A stretch of 64,000 bases of DNA from Sphingomonas ginkgonis (GCF_003970925.1 NZ_RWJF01000001.1:1606501-1670500), one strand, 5' to 3'; positions 27,123-36,399 are shown, numbered from the stretch's first letter. Numbers and translations: made by a program. The notes: generated by a model from the letters alone, not told the origin.

Positions 27123-28190
27123 GTGCGCACGCTGATCCGGCCGACGGGCTTCGTCGATTCACCCTTCGGCCACGACGGCAAGGTCGCGCGGCTCGCCGGC
27201 GGTCTGAACTGGTTCGGCAGCGTCGAGCTGGTCACCGTCGAGGGAGGACGCCGAGCGGCCTCGGAGCTGGTCCCAGTCGAAGGTCTCGAGGCGCGCCTTA
27301 AGGCCGACACGGCGGCGCAATGGGCGGCACTCACCGCCGTCCGGGCGCCGCTCCGGCTCGGCGAGCGGGTGGTGCGGCTGGACCAGCCGCAGGTCATGGC
27401 GATCGTCAACGCCACGCCCGACAGCTTTTCCGACGGCGGCCAATTCGCTTCTCCCGCAGAGGCAGCCAGCGCGGGAGCCGACCTCGCGGCGGCCGGCGCG
27501 GCGATCGTTGATGTCGGCGGCGAAAGCACGCGGCCCGGCGCCAAGCCCGTCTGGGAAGGCGACGAGATCGAGCGGATTGTTCCCATCGTCCGGCAGCTCG
27601 CGACGAGCGGCGCGGCAGTGTCGATCGACACGCGCAAGTCGGCGGTGATGGAAGCGGCCCTCGGGGCGGGCGCGCGGATGGTCAACGACGTGTCGGGCTT
27701 GACCTGGGACGAGCGCTCCGCGGGGATCGTCGCGGCCGCCGGGGTGCCGGTGGCGATCATGCATCATCAGGGTGACCCGCAGACGATGCAGGACGCGCCG
27801 CGCTACGGCGACGTCGTGGTCGAGGTGTACGACTGGCTGGCCGTGCGGATTGGGGCGGCGGAGGCGGCGGGCATCGCTCGTTCGAACATCCTCGTCGATC
27901 CCGGCATCGGCTTCGGCAAGACGGTCGCGCACAATCTCGAGCTCATCAACAATCTTGCGCTGTTCCATTCGCTCGGCTGCCCACTCCTGTTCGGGGCCAG
28001 TCGCAAGCGGACCATCGGGGCGCTGTCCGGGGAGGCGCCGGCAGACCGCCGGGTGGCGGGCAGTATCGCGTTCGCGCTCAAGGCGGTGGAGCAGGGCGCC
28101 CAGATCGTCCGGGTGCACGACGTGTTCGAGACGGTCCAGGCGCTGCGAGTCTGGCGGGGCCTGCGCGACCAGGCGCTGACCCCGCGCTGA
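27123..28190 (+). CDS. folP: Dihydropteroate synthase with N-terminal extension
   Basis: FolP joins p-aminobenzoate to dihydropterin pyrophosphate in folate synthesis and is the sulfonamide target. The core starts near residue 91 (VMAIVNATPDSFSDGG) and continues with GGESTRPGA, SIDTRKSAV, MVNDVSGL, IMHHQGDPQTMQ, DPGIGFGKTVAHNLEL and GASRKRTIG. The first 85-90 residues (GKVARLAGGLNWFGSVEL…) have no counterpart in typical 280-residue FolP. GTG 27123 directly abuts the ccrM stop codon, indicating co-transcription. It ends 7 bp from the convergent catalase gene. Confidence 0.94.
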   Translation: MRTLIRPTGFVDSPFGHDGKVARLAGGLNWFGSVELVTVEGGRRAASELVPVEGLEARLKADTAAQWAALTAVRAPLRLGERVVRLDQPQVMAIVNATPDSFSDGGQFASPAEAASAGADLAAAGAAIVDVGGESTRPGAKPVWEGDEIERIVPIVRQLATSGAAVSIDTRKSAVMEAALGAGARMVNDVSGLTWDERSAGIVAAAGVPVAIMHHQGDPQTMQDAPRYGDVVVEVYDWLAVRIGAAEAAGIARSNILVDPGIGFGKTVAHNLELINNLALFHSLGCPLLFGASRKRTIGALSGEAPADRRVAGSIAFALKAVEQGAQIVRVHDVFETVQALRVWRGLRDQALTPR

Positions 28191-28197
28191 CCTCGGC

Positions 28198-29106
28198 CTA
28201 TTGGCATTCGGCCGCGACCTCTTTGGTTCGGCCGGCACCTGGTCCTGCCCCGAGGTCCGCACCGGTTGTGGGATCCTCGCTGCTGTTCGACCGGGTCCGG
28301 GTCGCCGCCGCCTTGAGGTCGTCCATTTCGTCGCTGGCAAGCTGCACGCTGGCAACTCCGTCGCCGCCATCGACCGGAAGGCTCTTGGTCAGATCGTCGA
28401 TGCGGTCCCACTGGGGCCCGCTGTTCCACGGACCAGTCGCATCGCCCTCACCCTGCGAGGTGTTCACGTAGACGCTGGCGTAGCGATCGTCGCCCGGCAG
28501 CTTGCCCGGCGGGAAGTTGTTCTCGATGGAGTAGAGTGCCTTCTCGAAGCTTTTCTGGTGCGCGACCTCGCGGGTCATCAGAAAGTTGAGGGCGTCCTTC
28601 ACGCCCGGGTCGTCGGTGATGTTGATCAGCCGCTCGTAGACGATCTTGGCCCGCGCCTCCGCGGCGATGTTGGAGCGAAGGTCGACCGTCGGCTCGCCGC
28701 GAGTGTCGATGTAATGTCCGTTGAAGGGGACACCCGCCGAATTCACGAACGCCGGGCCGCCGCCGTAGAGGATCGACTCCGTGTGGCTGATCCCGCCTCC
28801 GTTGATCTCGCGGTAGAGTTCCGCTTCCTCCATCGTACCCTCGGTCATCGAGGCCTTGGCGCCCTTGCAGAGCATGGCGACGATCGAACCGATCACTTCG
28901 AGGTGGCTGAGTTCCTCGGTGGCAATGTCCATCAGCATGTCCTTGCGCCTGGGGTCGTCTTCCGAGAGACCCTGACTGAAGTAGCGCATGGCCGCCGCCA
29001 GCTCCCCGTCAGGACCGCCGAACTGTTCGAGCATGAAGGTGCCGAGGACCGGATCCGGTTCGTTGACGCGGACGGTATATTGAAGCTTCTTGTTGTGGAT
29101 GAACAT
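28198..29106 (-). CDS. Manganese (non-haem) catalase
   Basis: A 302-residue di-manganese catalase that disproportionates hydrogen peroxide. Metal ligands lie in the ferritin-like bundle: Glu and His in ATEELSHLEVI, Glu in AEARAKIVYERL and Glu/His in TREVAHQKSFEKAL. MRYFSQGLSEDDP and GPAFVNSAGVPFNGHYI are typical. The C-terminal 50 residues are polar, disordered and rich in Gly, Ser and Thr. ATG 29106 follows GGAGCG; the frame upstream of it is antisense to the SDR gene region and not used. Confidence 0.93.
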   Translation of the reverse strand: MFIHNKKLQYTVRVNEPDPVLGTFMLEQFGGPDGELAAAMRYFSQGLSEDDPRRKDMLMDIATEELSHLEVIGSIVAMLCKGAKASMTEGTMEEAELYREINGGGISHTESILYGGGPAFVNSAGVPFNGHYIDTRGEPTVDLRSNIAAEARAKIVYERLINITDDPGVKDALNFLMTREVAHQKSFEKALYSIENNFPPGKLPGDDRYASVYVNTSQGEGDATGPWNSGPQWDRIDDLTKSLPVDGGDGVASVQLASDEMDDLKAAATRTRSNSSEDPTTGADLGAGPGAGRTKEVAAECQ

Positions 29107-29246
29107 CGGGGGACGCTCCAGGGAGGAGCTCAACCTACGTCCCGCAACCGCCGCACGTTGCCTCAGGAGGCGGCCAGAGGAACATGCGGCGCGACGTTGC
29201 GCACATCGAACGAGGTCGCCGCTGACATAGGTTAGCGGCTGTCCTC

Positions 29247-29963
29247 CTAAAGCGAGTAGCCGCCGTCGCTGACTAGGACCGCGCCGGTGATCGTCGCCGC
29301 CGCATCCGAGAGCAGGAAGAGGATCTGCGCCGCGATCTCCTCCGCCGTGGCGTAGCGGCCGAGCGGTGTCGCCATGCGCGCCATCTCGTCGAAGGCGGCG
29401 CTCCGGCCGACCTCGGCTGCGCGCTGGGCGAACATCGGGACCGAGTCCCAGATCGGCGTCTCGACCCCGCCGGGCGCGACGGCGTTGACCCGGACACCGC
29501 GCGGTGCGCCTTCCTTGGCGGCGACCCTGGCGAGCTGGATCGCACCGGCCTTGGAAGCGGCATAGGCAGCGATACCGGGTTCCGCCTTCACCCCGGCAGC
29601 GGAGGCGACCACGACCGCCGAGCCGCCGTCGACCAGCGAGCGCATCGCCGCTCGAAGCGTCAGGAAGGCGCCGTCGAGGTTGACGCCGAGAATGCGGCGC
29701 CATTCGGCGTAATCGAGGCCGACGATCGGGGCTGCGCCGGCGACACCGGCGCAGACCAGTGCATGATCGAGCGGGCCGAGCTCGACCTTCTCCCACAGCG
29801 CCTCGTCCGCAACGTCTCCCCGATGATGTCGGCCGGGCAGGTCGATGGGCTCGCGGTCGACCAGCAGCAGCTCGGCGCCCTCGATGTGGAGGCGTTCGGC
29901 GACGGCGCGGCCGATTCCGGAGGCCGCGCCTGTGATCAGGACGCGCTTGCCGGCGAAGCTCAT
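29247..29963 (-). CDS. Short-chain dehydrogenase/reductase
   Basis: A 238-residue classical SDR with the dinucleotide motif TGAASGIGRAV (11-21), the structural NAG equivalent CAGVAG, the active-site Ser in VVASAAGVKAEPG and YAASKAG with catalytic Tyr/Lys, ending in VLVSDGGYSL. The substrate is not predictable. Its ATG overlaps the stop codon of the upstream glycosidase-like gene (ATGA), and the M28 peptidase gene lies one base further upstream: a three-gene minus-strand operon. Confidence 0.92.
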   Translation of the reverse strand: MSFAGKRVLITGAASGIGRAVAERLHIEGAELLLVDREPIDLPGRHHRGDVADEALWEKVELGPLDHALVCAGVAGAAPIVGLDYAEWRRILGVNLDGAFLTLRAAMRSLVDGGSAVVVASAAGVKAEPGIAAYAASKAGAIQLARVAAKEGAPRGVRVNAVAPGGVETPIWDSVPMFAQRAAEVGRSAAFDEMARMATPLGRYATAEEIAAQILFLLSDAAATITGAVLVSDGGYSL

Positions 29964-30715
29964 GGCCGCAGCGCCACGATCATCGGGCCAATCGCGGCAA
30001 AGGCGTCGCGGCGGCCGTGTTCGGGCACCCACAGGGAGCTCACCGAGCCGTCGAGGTACAAGGCATCGCGGCAATGGAGCGCCTGCTGGAAAAAGCGCGC
30101 GAACTTGCCCATCGACACCTCGTCGTCGCTCATGACGAATACCGGTCGACCATCCGGCCCGATGCCCACGCCGTTGCGCACGTAGCGGGACGGGCTGTCC
30201 GCCGAGAAGCGCGGGTTGATCGCGCCCGCGACGACCAGCATCGGTCCGGACTGGGTGGCGAAGCGGATATTCGGCGACGGTTGGAACTCGGCGGAGGTCA
30301 CCACCGCGGCCTTACCGTCGTCGCGCACGAGAAAGACGCCGTTGGGCATCACATGAAAATTGCCGCCACCCTTTCGCCGATTGAGCTCGGCGAGGGTGCG
30401 GTGATCCTCGACGTAGAGGCCGATGGGCTCGTTCGCATGGCCGAACATGCCGGCGTTCATCGCGAAGGCGACCCGCTCCGCCTGCGCGCCGAGCGCCTGC
30501 TCCAGCGCCACGAAGCCGCGGAACGGTCGGCCCTGGCGATCGGCCCAGCGGGTCTCAATCCGCAGGTCGCCGGCCGGGCACACGCTGAACCGGCTGCCCT
30601 CGAACAGCTGCTGCGAGCAGGGGCCGTCGGCGAGCGCCTGGGAACCGGGCGCCGGTGCGGGCTCGCCCCGCCGGCACGCGGCGAGCAGCACCAGCAGGGC
30701 GAGCACCAGCTTCAT
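29960..30715 (-). CDS. Phosphodiester glycosidase family (DUF2233) lipoprotein
   Basis: A 251-residue exported protein: signal MKLVLALLVLLAAC with lipobox LAAC. The body has the NAGPA/DUF2233 blocks VAFAMNAGMFG, VMPNGVFLV, QSGPMLVVAG, VRNGVGIGPDGRPVFVMSDD and DALYLDGSVSSLW, typical of the hydrolase family named after the mannose-6-phosphate uncovering enzyme. The natural substrate in bacteria is generally unknown (phosphodiester-linked sugars are suggested). The start codon is one base after the stop codon of the upstream M28 peptidase gene. Confidence 0.88.
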   Translation of the reverse strand: MKLVLALLVLLAACRRGEPAPAPGSQALADGPCSQQLFEGSRFSVCPAGDLRIETRWADRQGRPFRGFVALEQALGAQAERVAFAMNAGMFGHANEPIGLYVEDHRTLAELNRRKGGGNFHVMPNGVFLVRDDGKAAVVTSAEFQPSPNIRFATQSGPMLVVAGAINPRFSADSPSRYVRNGVGIGPDGRPVFVMSDDEVSMGKFARFFQQALHCRDALYLDGSVSSLWVPEHGRRDAFAAIGPMIVALRP

Positions 30716-30716
30716 G

Positions 30717-32372
30717 CTAGCGGCGTCGGGCGGCGCTCTGGCGGCGAATCGGCGCGAACTCGCTGCTGGGCTTCCAGCTCGGCCAGATGCGGCTGTTCGC
30801 AAGCCGGGCGCCGATCCGGTACATCATGTCGACCTCCTGCGCGGCGCCGCCGAGGTTCCAGCTTGCGCTCCACTCGTCGCAGGTCTGGTGGTAGCAGTTG
30901 CCCGTGTAGTCGGCGAGCCACTTGGCACCGGCGGGACGTCCGCCGTCGACCAGGTCATATTCGCCCGCCAGCGCCATCGTCAGCAGCGTCGGTACGCCCC
31001 GCTTGGCGAAGCTGAAATGATCGGCCCGGTAGAAGAGGCCGCGCTCGGGATGGCTCTCGACAGTGACGCTGCGGCCCTGCTTGCGGGCTTCCTCGGCCAT
31101 CATGTCCTCGAGGCTGTCCTGCCCGCGGCCGATCACCACGGTGTCGCGGGTCGGCCCGGCGAACTGGAGCGTGTCCAGCGTGAGGTTCGCCGCCATCGTC
31201 TCGTGCGGGAAGAGCGGGTGACGGGCGTAGTATTCGCTGCCGAGCAGGCCGCGCTCCTCGCCAGTCCAGGCGGCGAACAGGACGGTGCGCTGCGGCCTGG
31301 GACCGGCTCTGAACATCCGGGCGATCTCGAGCATGCCGGCAAGGCCGAGCCCGTCGTCGGCGGCCCCGGGGCGGATCGTCCGGCCCTGCGCATCGGGCTT
31401 GCCGACGCCATAGGCATCCCAGTGGCCGCCATAACTGACCGTCTCCGCGGGGAAGCGGCTGCCGCGAATCTGGCCGAGCACGTTCTGGCTAGTGAGATGG
31501 GTGAGCTCGACCGCGCTGTCCGCGCTCAGCGTCGCGTGCAGGTCGATCGGCCGGAAGGCGGAAGTCCGCGCCTGCCGCTTTAGCGTGTCGTAATCGAGCC
31601 CGGCACGTCGGAACATCGCCTCCGCGACCGGGCGCTGGATCCAGCCCTGAAGCAGGACCGGTTGCTGCGCTCCTGCCGGCAGGACGATGTTGTAGTTCTC
31701 GCCGCCGCTGCTCTGGACGACGTTCCAGCCGTAGCCCGCGCCGCCGGTCTCGTGAACGATCAGGGCGCCGATCGCCCCGCGCCGTGCGGCTTCCTCATAT
31801 TTGTAGGTCCAGCGGCCGTAGTAGGTCATCGTCGGACCGCCGAACTTGCCGGCCACCGGCTCGCCCGGCTTCGCTTCGTAGTCGGGGTCGTTGACGAGGA
31901 TGACCGCGACCTTGCCGCGAAGGTCCGCGCCCTTGAAGTCGTCCCAGCCGCGCTCCGGCGCGCTCACGCCATAGCCGACGAAGACTAGCGGGGCGGCTGC
32001 GATCCGCGCCTGGTCTACCGCCTTCTGGGTGGAGACGTAGACATCGTCGGGAAAGCGCAGGGGAACGGTCTGGCCGTCCTGCGCGATGCTCATCCGGACA
32101 TTCTGGAGCCGGGTGCGGATCATCGGCACCTTTTGGGTCCAACCGCCATTCTCGCCCGCGGGCTGGAGCCCCGCGGCGCGGAACTGTTCAATCAGATAGG
32201 GGATCGTCTTCGCTTCCCCCGGCGTCCCCGGCGCGCGGCCCTCGAACGCCTCGGAGGCGAGCGTCCGGGTGATCTCGGACATCCTGGCGGTGTTCACCGC
32301 GGGAGCGGCGGAGGGAGCAGCGGCGGCGGGGACCGATGCGGCGGCGAGAAGCAGAACCAGGGACTTGCGCAT
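30717..32372 (-). CDS. Secreted M28 family metallopeptidase with PA domain
   Basis: A 551-residue exported zinc aminopeptidase. After a signal peptide (1-19) there is an M28 domain interrupted by a PA insert (about 110-260). Ligands and catalytic residues are seen in GGHWDAYG (His, Asp), GAADDGLGLAGMLEIA (Asp), TGEERGLLGSEYYA (Glu pair) and YRADHFSFAKRGVPTLL (His). A C-terminal NCYHQTCDEWSASWNL supplies two cysteines. Together with the DPP4 and the membrane M28 it suggests active peptide degradation outside the cytoplasm. Confidence 0.93.
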   Translation of the reverse strand: MRKSLVLLLAAASVPAAAAPSAAPAVNTARMSEITRTLASEAFEGRAPGTPGEAKTIPYLIEQFRAAGLQPAGENGGWTQKVPMIRTRLQNVRMSIAQDGQTVPLRFPDDVYVSTQKAVDQARIAAAPLVFVGYGVSAPERGWDDFKGADLRGKVAVILVNDPDYEAKPGEPVAGKFGGPTMTYYGRWTYKYEEAARRGAIGALIVHETGGAGYGWNVVQSSGGENYNIVLPAGAQQPVLLQGWIQRPVAEAMFRRAGLDYDTLKRQARTSAFRPIDLHATLSADSAVELTHLTSQNVLGQIRGSRFPAETVSYGGHWDAYGVGKPDAQGRTIRPGAADDGLGLAGMLEIARMFRAGPRPQRTVLFAAWTGEERGLLGSEYYARHPLFPHETMAANLTLDTLQFAGPTRDTVVIGRGQDSLEDMMAEEARKQGRSVTVESHPERGLFYRADHFSFAKRGVPTLLTMALAGEYDLVDGGRPAGAKWLADYTGNCYHQTCDEWSASWNLGGAAQEVDMMYRIGARLANSRIWPSWKPSSEFAPIRRQSAARRR

Positions 32373-32421
32373 CGTTCCTCAGTGACGCGGGAGAGCGCCC
32401 GCGTCCAGCCGGAACCGCCGC

Positions 32422-33855
32422 TCAGGCTGCGCTGTCGATCCCCAGTTCGCTGAGCTTGCGGTACAGCGTCGAGCGACCGATCCCGAGCCGGCGCGCGACC
32501 TCGGTCATGCGGCCGCGGTAGTGGCCGATGGCGAGGCGGATGAGGTCGGCCTCGATTTCCTCCAGGCTGCGGAGATGGCCGTCGGCGCGGAACACGGTGA
32601 TCGGCGAGGCGCCCAACGCCGCCTGGCTGGTGACCTTGCTCAATTCCGGAGCGAAATCGCCCGCCCGTCCGGAAAAACGGGACTGGATGGCGATGTGCGG
32701 GAAATCGTGCGCGGTGAGCGCCGACCCGGTGCATTGCAGCGCGGCGCGGAACAGCACGCCGGAGAGCTGCCGGACGTTGCCGGGCCAGCCGTAGCGCATC
32801 AGCACCGCAAGTCCGTCATTGCCGATCGACAGCTCGGTCATTCCCGGTTCGCTGGCGAAGCGGGCTAGGAAATGCCTGACCAGTGCGGGAATGTCCCCGC
32901 TCCGATCGCGCAGCGGCGGAACGGCGACGATCGTCGACTTGAGTCGCTCGGCAAGACCCGGGTCGAAGTCCGACGGCAGTTCTCCGCTGGCAGTGGCGAT
33001 GACCCGGACGTCGACGCTGTTGCTGCCGTTGCAGCCGACCGGACGGACTTCGCCGGTCGCCAACACGCGGTCGAGGCGCTGCTGAGTTTCGAGCGGGAGG
33101 GAACCGACCTCGTCGAGGAGGAGCGTTCCGCCGTCGCACTGGACCAGCGCGCCGACCTTCTCGTCGAAGGCACCGGGGAAGGCGCCGGCGACATGCCCGA
33201 AGAGTTCCGAATCGATGATGTTGGGGGCGATCGCCTTGCAATCGACCTGGCGGACCGGACCACGGGCGCGGGGGCTGGCGGCATGTACCGCGCGCGCGAT
33301 CGTCTCGCGGCCAGTACCTGCTTCGCCGACGATCAGCAGCGGGAGGCGGCTGCGCGCCGCCTTCGCGGCGACCGCGAGTGCGGCGCGGAAGTCCGGCGCG
33401 GCGCCGACCAGCTGCTCGAGCGGCAGCGGCGAGGAAATCTTCTCCGAGATCGGGACGAGCTCGCCGGCTGGCCGGCGGCGGTCCGAGTTGACGGTCAGCG
33501 CCTCCAGCAGCCGCTCCGGCGCGACCGGTCGGATCAGGAAGTCGGTGGCGCCCGCGCGCATCGCTTCGACCGCGCGCCCGACGCTGTTGCCGTCGGCAAG
33601 CACGATGATCGGGAGGTTGGGCCGAGTCGCGCGCAGGGCCGCGATGCTCCGCGGACCATCGTGCGGGTCCCATGCGCCGATGATGGCGGCACGGACATCC
33701 TGTCCCTGCGGGCCGCGCAGCAGCTCGGCCGCACTATCGGGGCAGGAGGCGCCCAGCGTGCTCCACCCCGCCCGGCTGGCGGTGGCGGACACGCGGCGGC
33801 GCTCGCCGGCGTCGGCGTCGAGCAGGAGCAGCGATCGAACGGTCTCAGGGCGCAT
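32422..33855 (-). CDS. NtrC/Fis-type regulator with degenerate receiver and AAA+ motifs
   Basis: A 477-residue protein with the order receiver (1-125), AAA+ domain (145-370), Fis-type helix-turn-helix (MTEVARRLGIGRSTLYRKL, near the end). The key residues deviate: the receiver position of the phosphorylated Asp is Gly60 (IIGAWDP), the Walker A lysine is Arg183 (GEAGTGRET), and the sigma-54 loop GAFTGA reads GAFPGA (224-229). Walker B (GGTLLLDEV) is intact. It may act as a sigma-54-independent DNA-binding regulator. MRPETVRSLL at 33855 is chosen as start. It is divergent from the oxidase subunit IV gene. Confidence 0.88.
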   Translation of the reverse strand: MRPETVRSLLLLDADAGERRRVSATASRAGWSTLGASCPDSAAELLRGPQGQDVRAAIIGAWDPHDGPRSIAALRATRPNLPIIVLADGNSVGRAVEAMRAGATDFLIRPVAPERLLEALTVNSDRRRPAGELVPISEKISSPLPLEQLVGAAPDFRAALAVAAKAARSRLPLLIVGEAGTGRETIARAVHAASPRARGPVRQVDCKAIAPNIIDSELFGHVAGAFPGAFDEKVGALVQCDGGTLLLDEVGSLPLETQQRLDRVLATGEVRPVGCNGSNSVDVRVIATASGELPSDFDPGLAERLKSTIVAVPPLRDRSGDIPALVRHFLARFASEPGMTELSIGNDGLAVLMRYGWPGNVRQLSGVLFRAALQCTGSALTAHDFPHIAIQSRFSGRAGDFAPELSKVTSQAALGASPITVFRADGHLRSLEEIEADLIRLAIGHYRGRMTEVARRLGIGRSTLYRKLSELGIDSAA

Positions 33856-33997
33856 GGAGTGTCCTTTCGGCGCAGGCAACCATAAGCGCGACGAGTGAAA
33901 AGGCGGTTAAAGCCTCCGGTGCGGTTGCGCAGGGCTTCCGCTCCCGCAGCTTTGCTTGCTAGGAAGCGGCAAAATTGCATCAACAGGAGGGCAGCCG

Positions 33998-34153
33998 ATG
34001 GCAGCCGACACGCACAGCAGCACCACCGAACCCGCCTCGAGCGACATGAAGGCCCATGTCCGGAACTACGAGGGGTTCACCAAGGTCGTGAAATATGGCG
34101 CCATCATCGTTTTCGTGATTGCGATGGCTGTCGTCTTCATCATCGCGAACTGA
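33998..34153 (+). CDS. aa3-type cytochrome c oxidase subunit IV
   Basis: A 51-residue protein with a polar N-terminus (MAADTHSSTTEPASSDMKAH), the conserved NYEGFTKVVKYG and one membrane helix (AIIVFVIAMAVVFII). This is the small alphaproteobacterial subunit IV (pfam COX4_pro_2), often encoded next to pntAA rather than with the other oxidase genes, as here. AGGAGG lies upstream of ATG 33998. A one-base gap separates it from pntAA, so they are co-transcribed. Confidence 0.88.
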   Translation: MAADTHSSTTEPASSDMKAHVRNYEGFTKVVKYGAIIVFVIAMAVVFIIAN

Positions 34154-34154
34154 C

Positions 34155-35279
34155 ATGAAGATCGCCGTTCTCAAGGAAAGCGGGGGCGAGCCGCGGGTCG
34201 CGGCCATCCCTGAGACGGTGAAGAAATTCGTCGGGCTTGGCGCCAGCGTCGTGATCGAGGCAGGGGCCGGACAGGGCGCCGCGATCAGCGACGCCGACTT
34301 CGAAGCGGCGGGCGCCAGCCTGGCGAGCCGCGCCGACGCATTGACCGGGGCCGACTTTATCCTAGGCATCAACGGGCCCGAGCCCGCCAGCCTTGCCGGG
34401 GCACGCAGCGGCACGCGGCTCGTCGCGGCGCTCGATCCGTTTCGCCGGCGCAGCGACATCGAGGCCTATTCTGCGGCCGGGCTGGAAGCTTTGGCGATGG
34501 AGTGGATGCCGCGCATCACCCGCGCCCAGTCGATGGATATCCTGTCCTCCCAGTCCAACCTCGCCGGCTACAAGGCGGTGGTCGACGGTGCCTCGCTCTA
34601 CGGCAGGGCATTCCCGATGATGATGACCGCGGCAGGCACCGTCAGTCCGGCGCGGGTGTTCGTGATGGGGGTTGGCGTTGCCGGCCTGCAGGCCATCGCC
34701 ACCGCCAAGCGGCTTGGCGCGCAGGTCAGCGCGACTGACGTACGCTCGGCCACCAAGGAGCAGATCCAGTCACTCGGTGCCAAGCCGATCTTCGTCGAGA
34801 ATGCGGCGGGGATCGAAGGCGAGGGGCAGGGCGGCTACGCGGGCGAGACCAGCGAGGAATATCGCCGCGCCCAGGCCGAGCTCGTCTCCGGCCATCTCGC
34901 CAAGCAGGACATCGTCGTCACCACCGCGCTCATCCCGGGCAAGCCGGCGCCGCGGCTGATCAGCGATCAGCAGATCGCTTCGATGCGGCCGGGTTCGGTG
35001 ATCGTCGATCTTGCGGCGAGCGCGGGCGGGAACGTCGAGGGCACGGTCGACGGGCAGACGGTCGAGCGGCACGGCGTCAAGATCGTCGGCGCGTCGAACC
35101 TCGCCGCGACGCTGGCGTCCGATGCGTCGGCGCTGTTCGCCCGCAACTTGTTCAACTTCCTGTCCGCCTATTGGGACAAGGAGCAGGGCGGCCCCGTCCT
35201 CCCCGACGAGGACGAGATCGTGAAGGCGATCCGGGTCACCCACGGCGGCAGGATCGTCAGCGAGCGGCTCGCCGCCTAG
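34155..35279 (+). CDS. pntAA: NAD(P) transhydrogenase subunit alpha part 1 (PntAA)
   Basis: The 374-residue NAD(H)-binding domain I of the proton-translocating transhydrogenase: MKIAVLKESGGEPRVAAIP, AQSMDILSSQSNLAGYKAV (mobile region), VFVMGVGVAGLQAIATAKRLGA in outline (Rossmann fold), IVDLAASAGGNVEGT. It ends before the membrane domain, which is a separate subunit in the three-gene form. The other two subunits, pntAB and pntB, start only at 40211, which is an unusual separation. A flavoprotein gene starts 5 bp downstream. Confidence 0.95.
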   Translation: MKIAVLKESGGEPRVAAIPETVKKFVGLGASVVIEAGAGQGAAISDADFEAAGASLASRADALTGADFILGINGPEPASLAGARSGTRLVAALDPFRRRSDIEAYSAAGLEALAMEWMPRITRAQSMDILSSQSNLAGYKAVVDGASLYGRAFPMMMTAAGTVSPARVFVMGVGVAGLQAIATAKRLGAQVSATDVRSATKEQIQSLGAKPIFVENAAGIEGEGQGGYAGETSEEYRRAQAELVSGHLAKQDIVVTTALIPGKPAPRLISDQQIASMRPGSVIVDLAASAGGNVEGTVDGQTVERHGVKIVGASNLAATLASDASALFARNLFNFLSAYWDKEQGGPVLPDEDEIVKAIRVTHGGRIVSERLAA

Positions 35280-35283
35280 CGTC

Positions 35284-36399
35284 GTGACGGCCACCGCCGA
35301 CATCCTGGTGGTCGGCGGCGGGATCGCCGGTGTCTCGGCTGCGGCCGAACTGGCGCGCGAGGCCAAAGTCATTCTGCTGGAAGGGGAAAACGCACTCGGC
35401 TTCCACAGCAGCGGTCGAAGCGCGGCGATGCTCCATTACGCGCTCGGCAATCCGCTCGTTCGCAAGCTCACGCAGGCGAGCCGCGACCATTTTGCCAGTC
35501 CGCCGGACGGATTCGAGAAGCTCGCGGAGCCGCGTGCGCTCCTGATCTTCGCGCGCGAAGACGAGCTCGACGGACTGGCCACGCTGCGGGCCGACCTGGC
35601 TCCTTTCGCCGAGATCGAGGATCTCGACGAGGCGGGATTGCACCAGTTGTGCCCAGCGCTCCGCATCGGTGGGGACGACGCGGTGGCGGGTTTTGCTGAT
35701 CATGGCGCACTGCGGCTCGATCCCCACGCATTGCTGTATGGCTATGCCGGATGGCTTCGGCGTCGCAGCGGGACGATCGCCTCCGATGCCAGGGTCGCCA
35801 CCATCGCGCGGCAGGGCAGCGGCTGGGTGGTGACGACCGAGCGGGGCGAGCGCTTCACGGCGCCCCTGCTCGTGAACGCTGGAGGGGCGTGGGCCGACCA
35901 TATCGCTGCGCTGGCCGGTGTGCGGTCCATCAGGCTCGAGCCGAGGCGGCGAACGATCATCACCTTCGATCCGCCCGAGGGGCTCGACGGGCGCGATTGG
36001 CCGTTCGCCAAGACGGTCGGCGACGAACTCTACTTCGCGCCGGAGGGCGGCCGTCTGTTCGCGTCCCCGATCGACGAGGTTCCGACCGACGCCTGCGACT
36101 CGCAAGCCGACGAACATGAGGTGGCGCTCGCCGCGGCCCGGGTTGAGGAGCGAACCTTGCTGAAGGTGCAACGGGTGGTGCACCGCTGGGCTGGCCTGCG
36201 CAGCTTCTCGCCCGATCGCATGCCGGTCGTCGGGTTCGATCCCGACGATCCGGCCTTCCTGTGGCTGGCCGGGCAGGGCGGCTTCGGCATCCAGACCGCC
36301 CCGGTTATGGCGCGGATCGCGGCGGCGCTGGTCAGCGGCACCGGATGGCCCGTCGCGTCAGTGACGCCGGACGAGCTAAGGCCCGGACGCTTCCGGTAG
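35284..36399 (+). CDS. FAD-dependent D-amino-acid dehydrogenase-like oxidoreductase
   Basis: A 371-residue DAO-fold flavoprotein: GGGIAGVSAAAELA (FAD, 13-26), GFHSSGRSAAMLHYALG (flavin contact), a middle substrate domain, LVNAGGAWADHIA and C-terminal RVVHRWAGLRSFSPDRMPVVGFD. The pattern is closest to glycine/D-amino-acid oxidases such as D-arginine dehydrogenase. GTG 35284 lies 5 bp after pntAA, so it probably replaced pntAB as the next gene of that transcript. Its 3' end overlaps the convergent ybaK gene by 24 bp. A racemase gene at 42.2 kb gives a possible D-amino-acid context. Confidence 0.87.
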   Translation: MTATADILVVGGGIAGVSAAAELAREAKVILLEGENALGFHSSGRSAAMLHYALGNPLVRKLTQASRDHFASPPDGFEKLAEPRALLIFAREDELDGLATLRADLAPFAEIEDLDEAGLHQLCPALRIGGDDAVAGFADHGALRLDPHALLYGYAGWLRRRSGTIASDARVATIARQGSGWVVTTERGERFTAPLLVNAGGAWADHIAALAGVRSIRLEPRRRTIITFDPPEGLDGRDWPFAKTVGDELYFAPEGGRLFASPIDEVPTDACDSQADEHEVALAAARVEERTLLKVQRVVHRWAGLRSFSPDRMPVVGFDPDDPAFLWLAGQGGFGIQTAPVMARIAAALVSGTGWPVASVTPDELRPGRFR

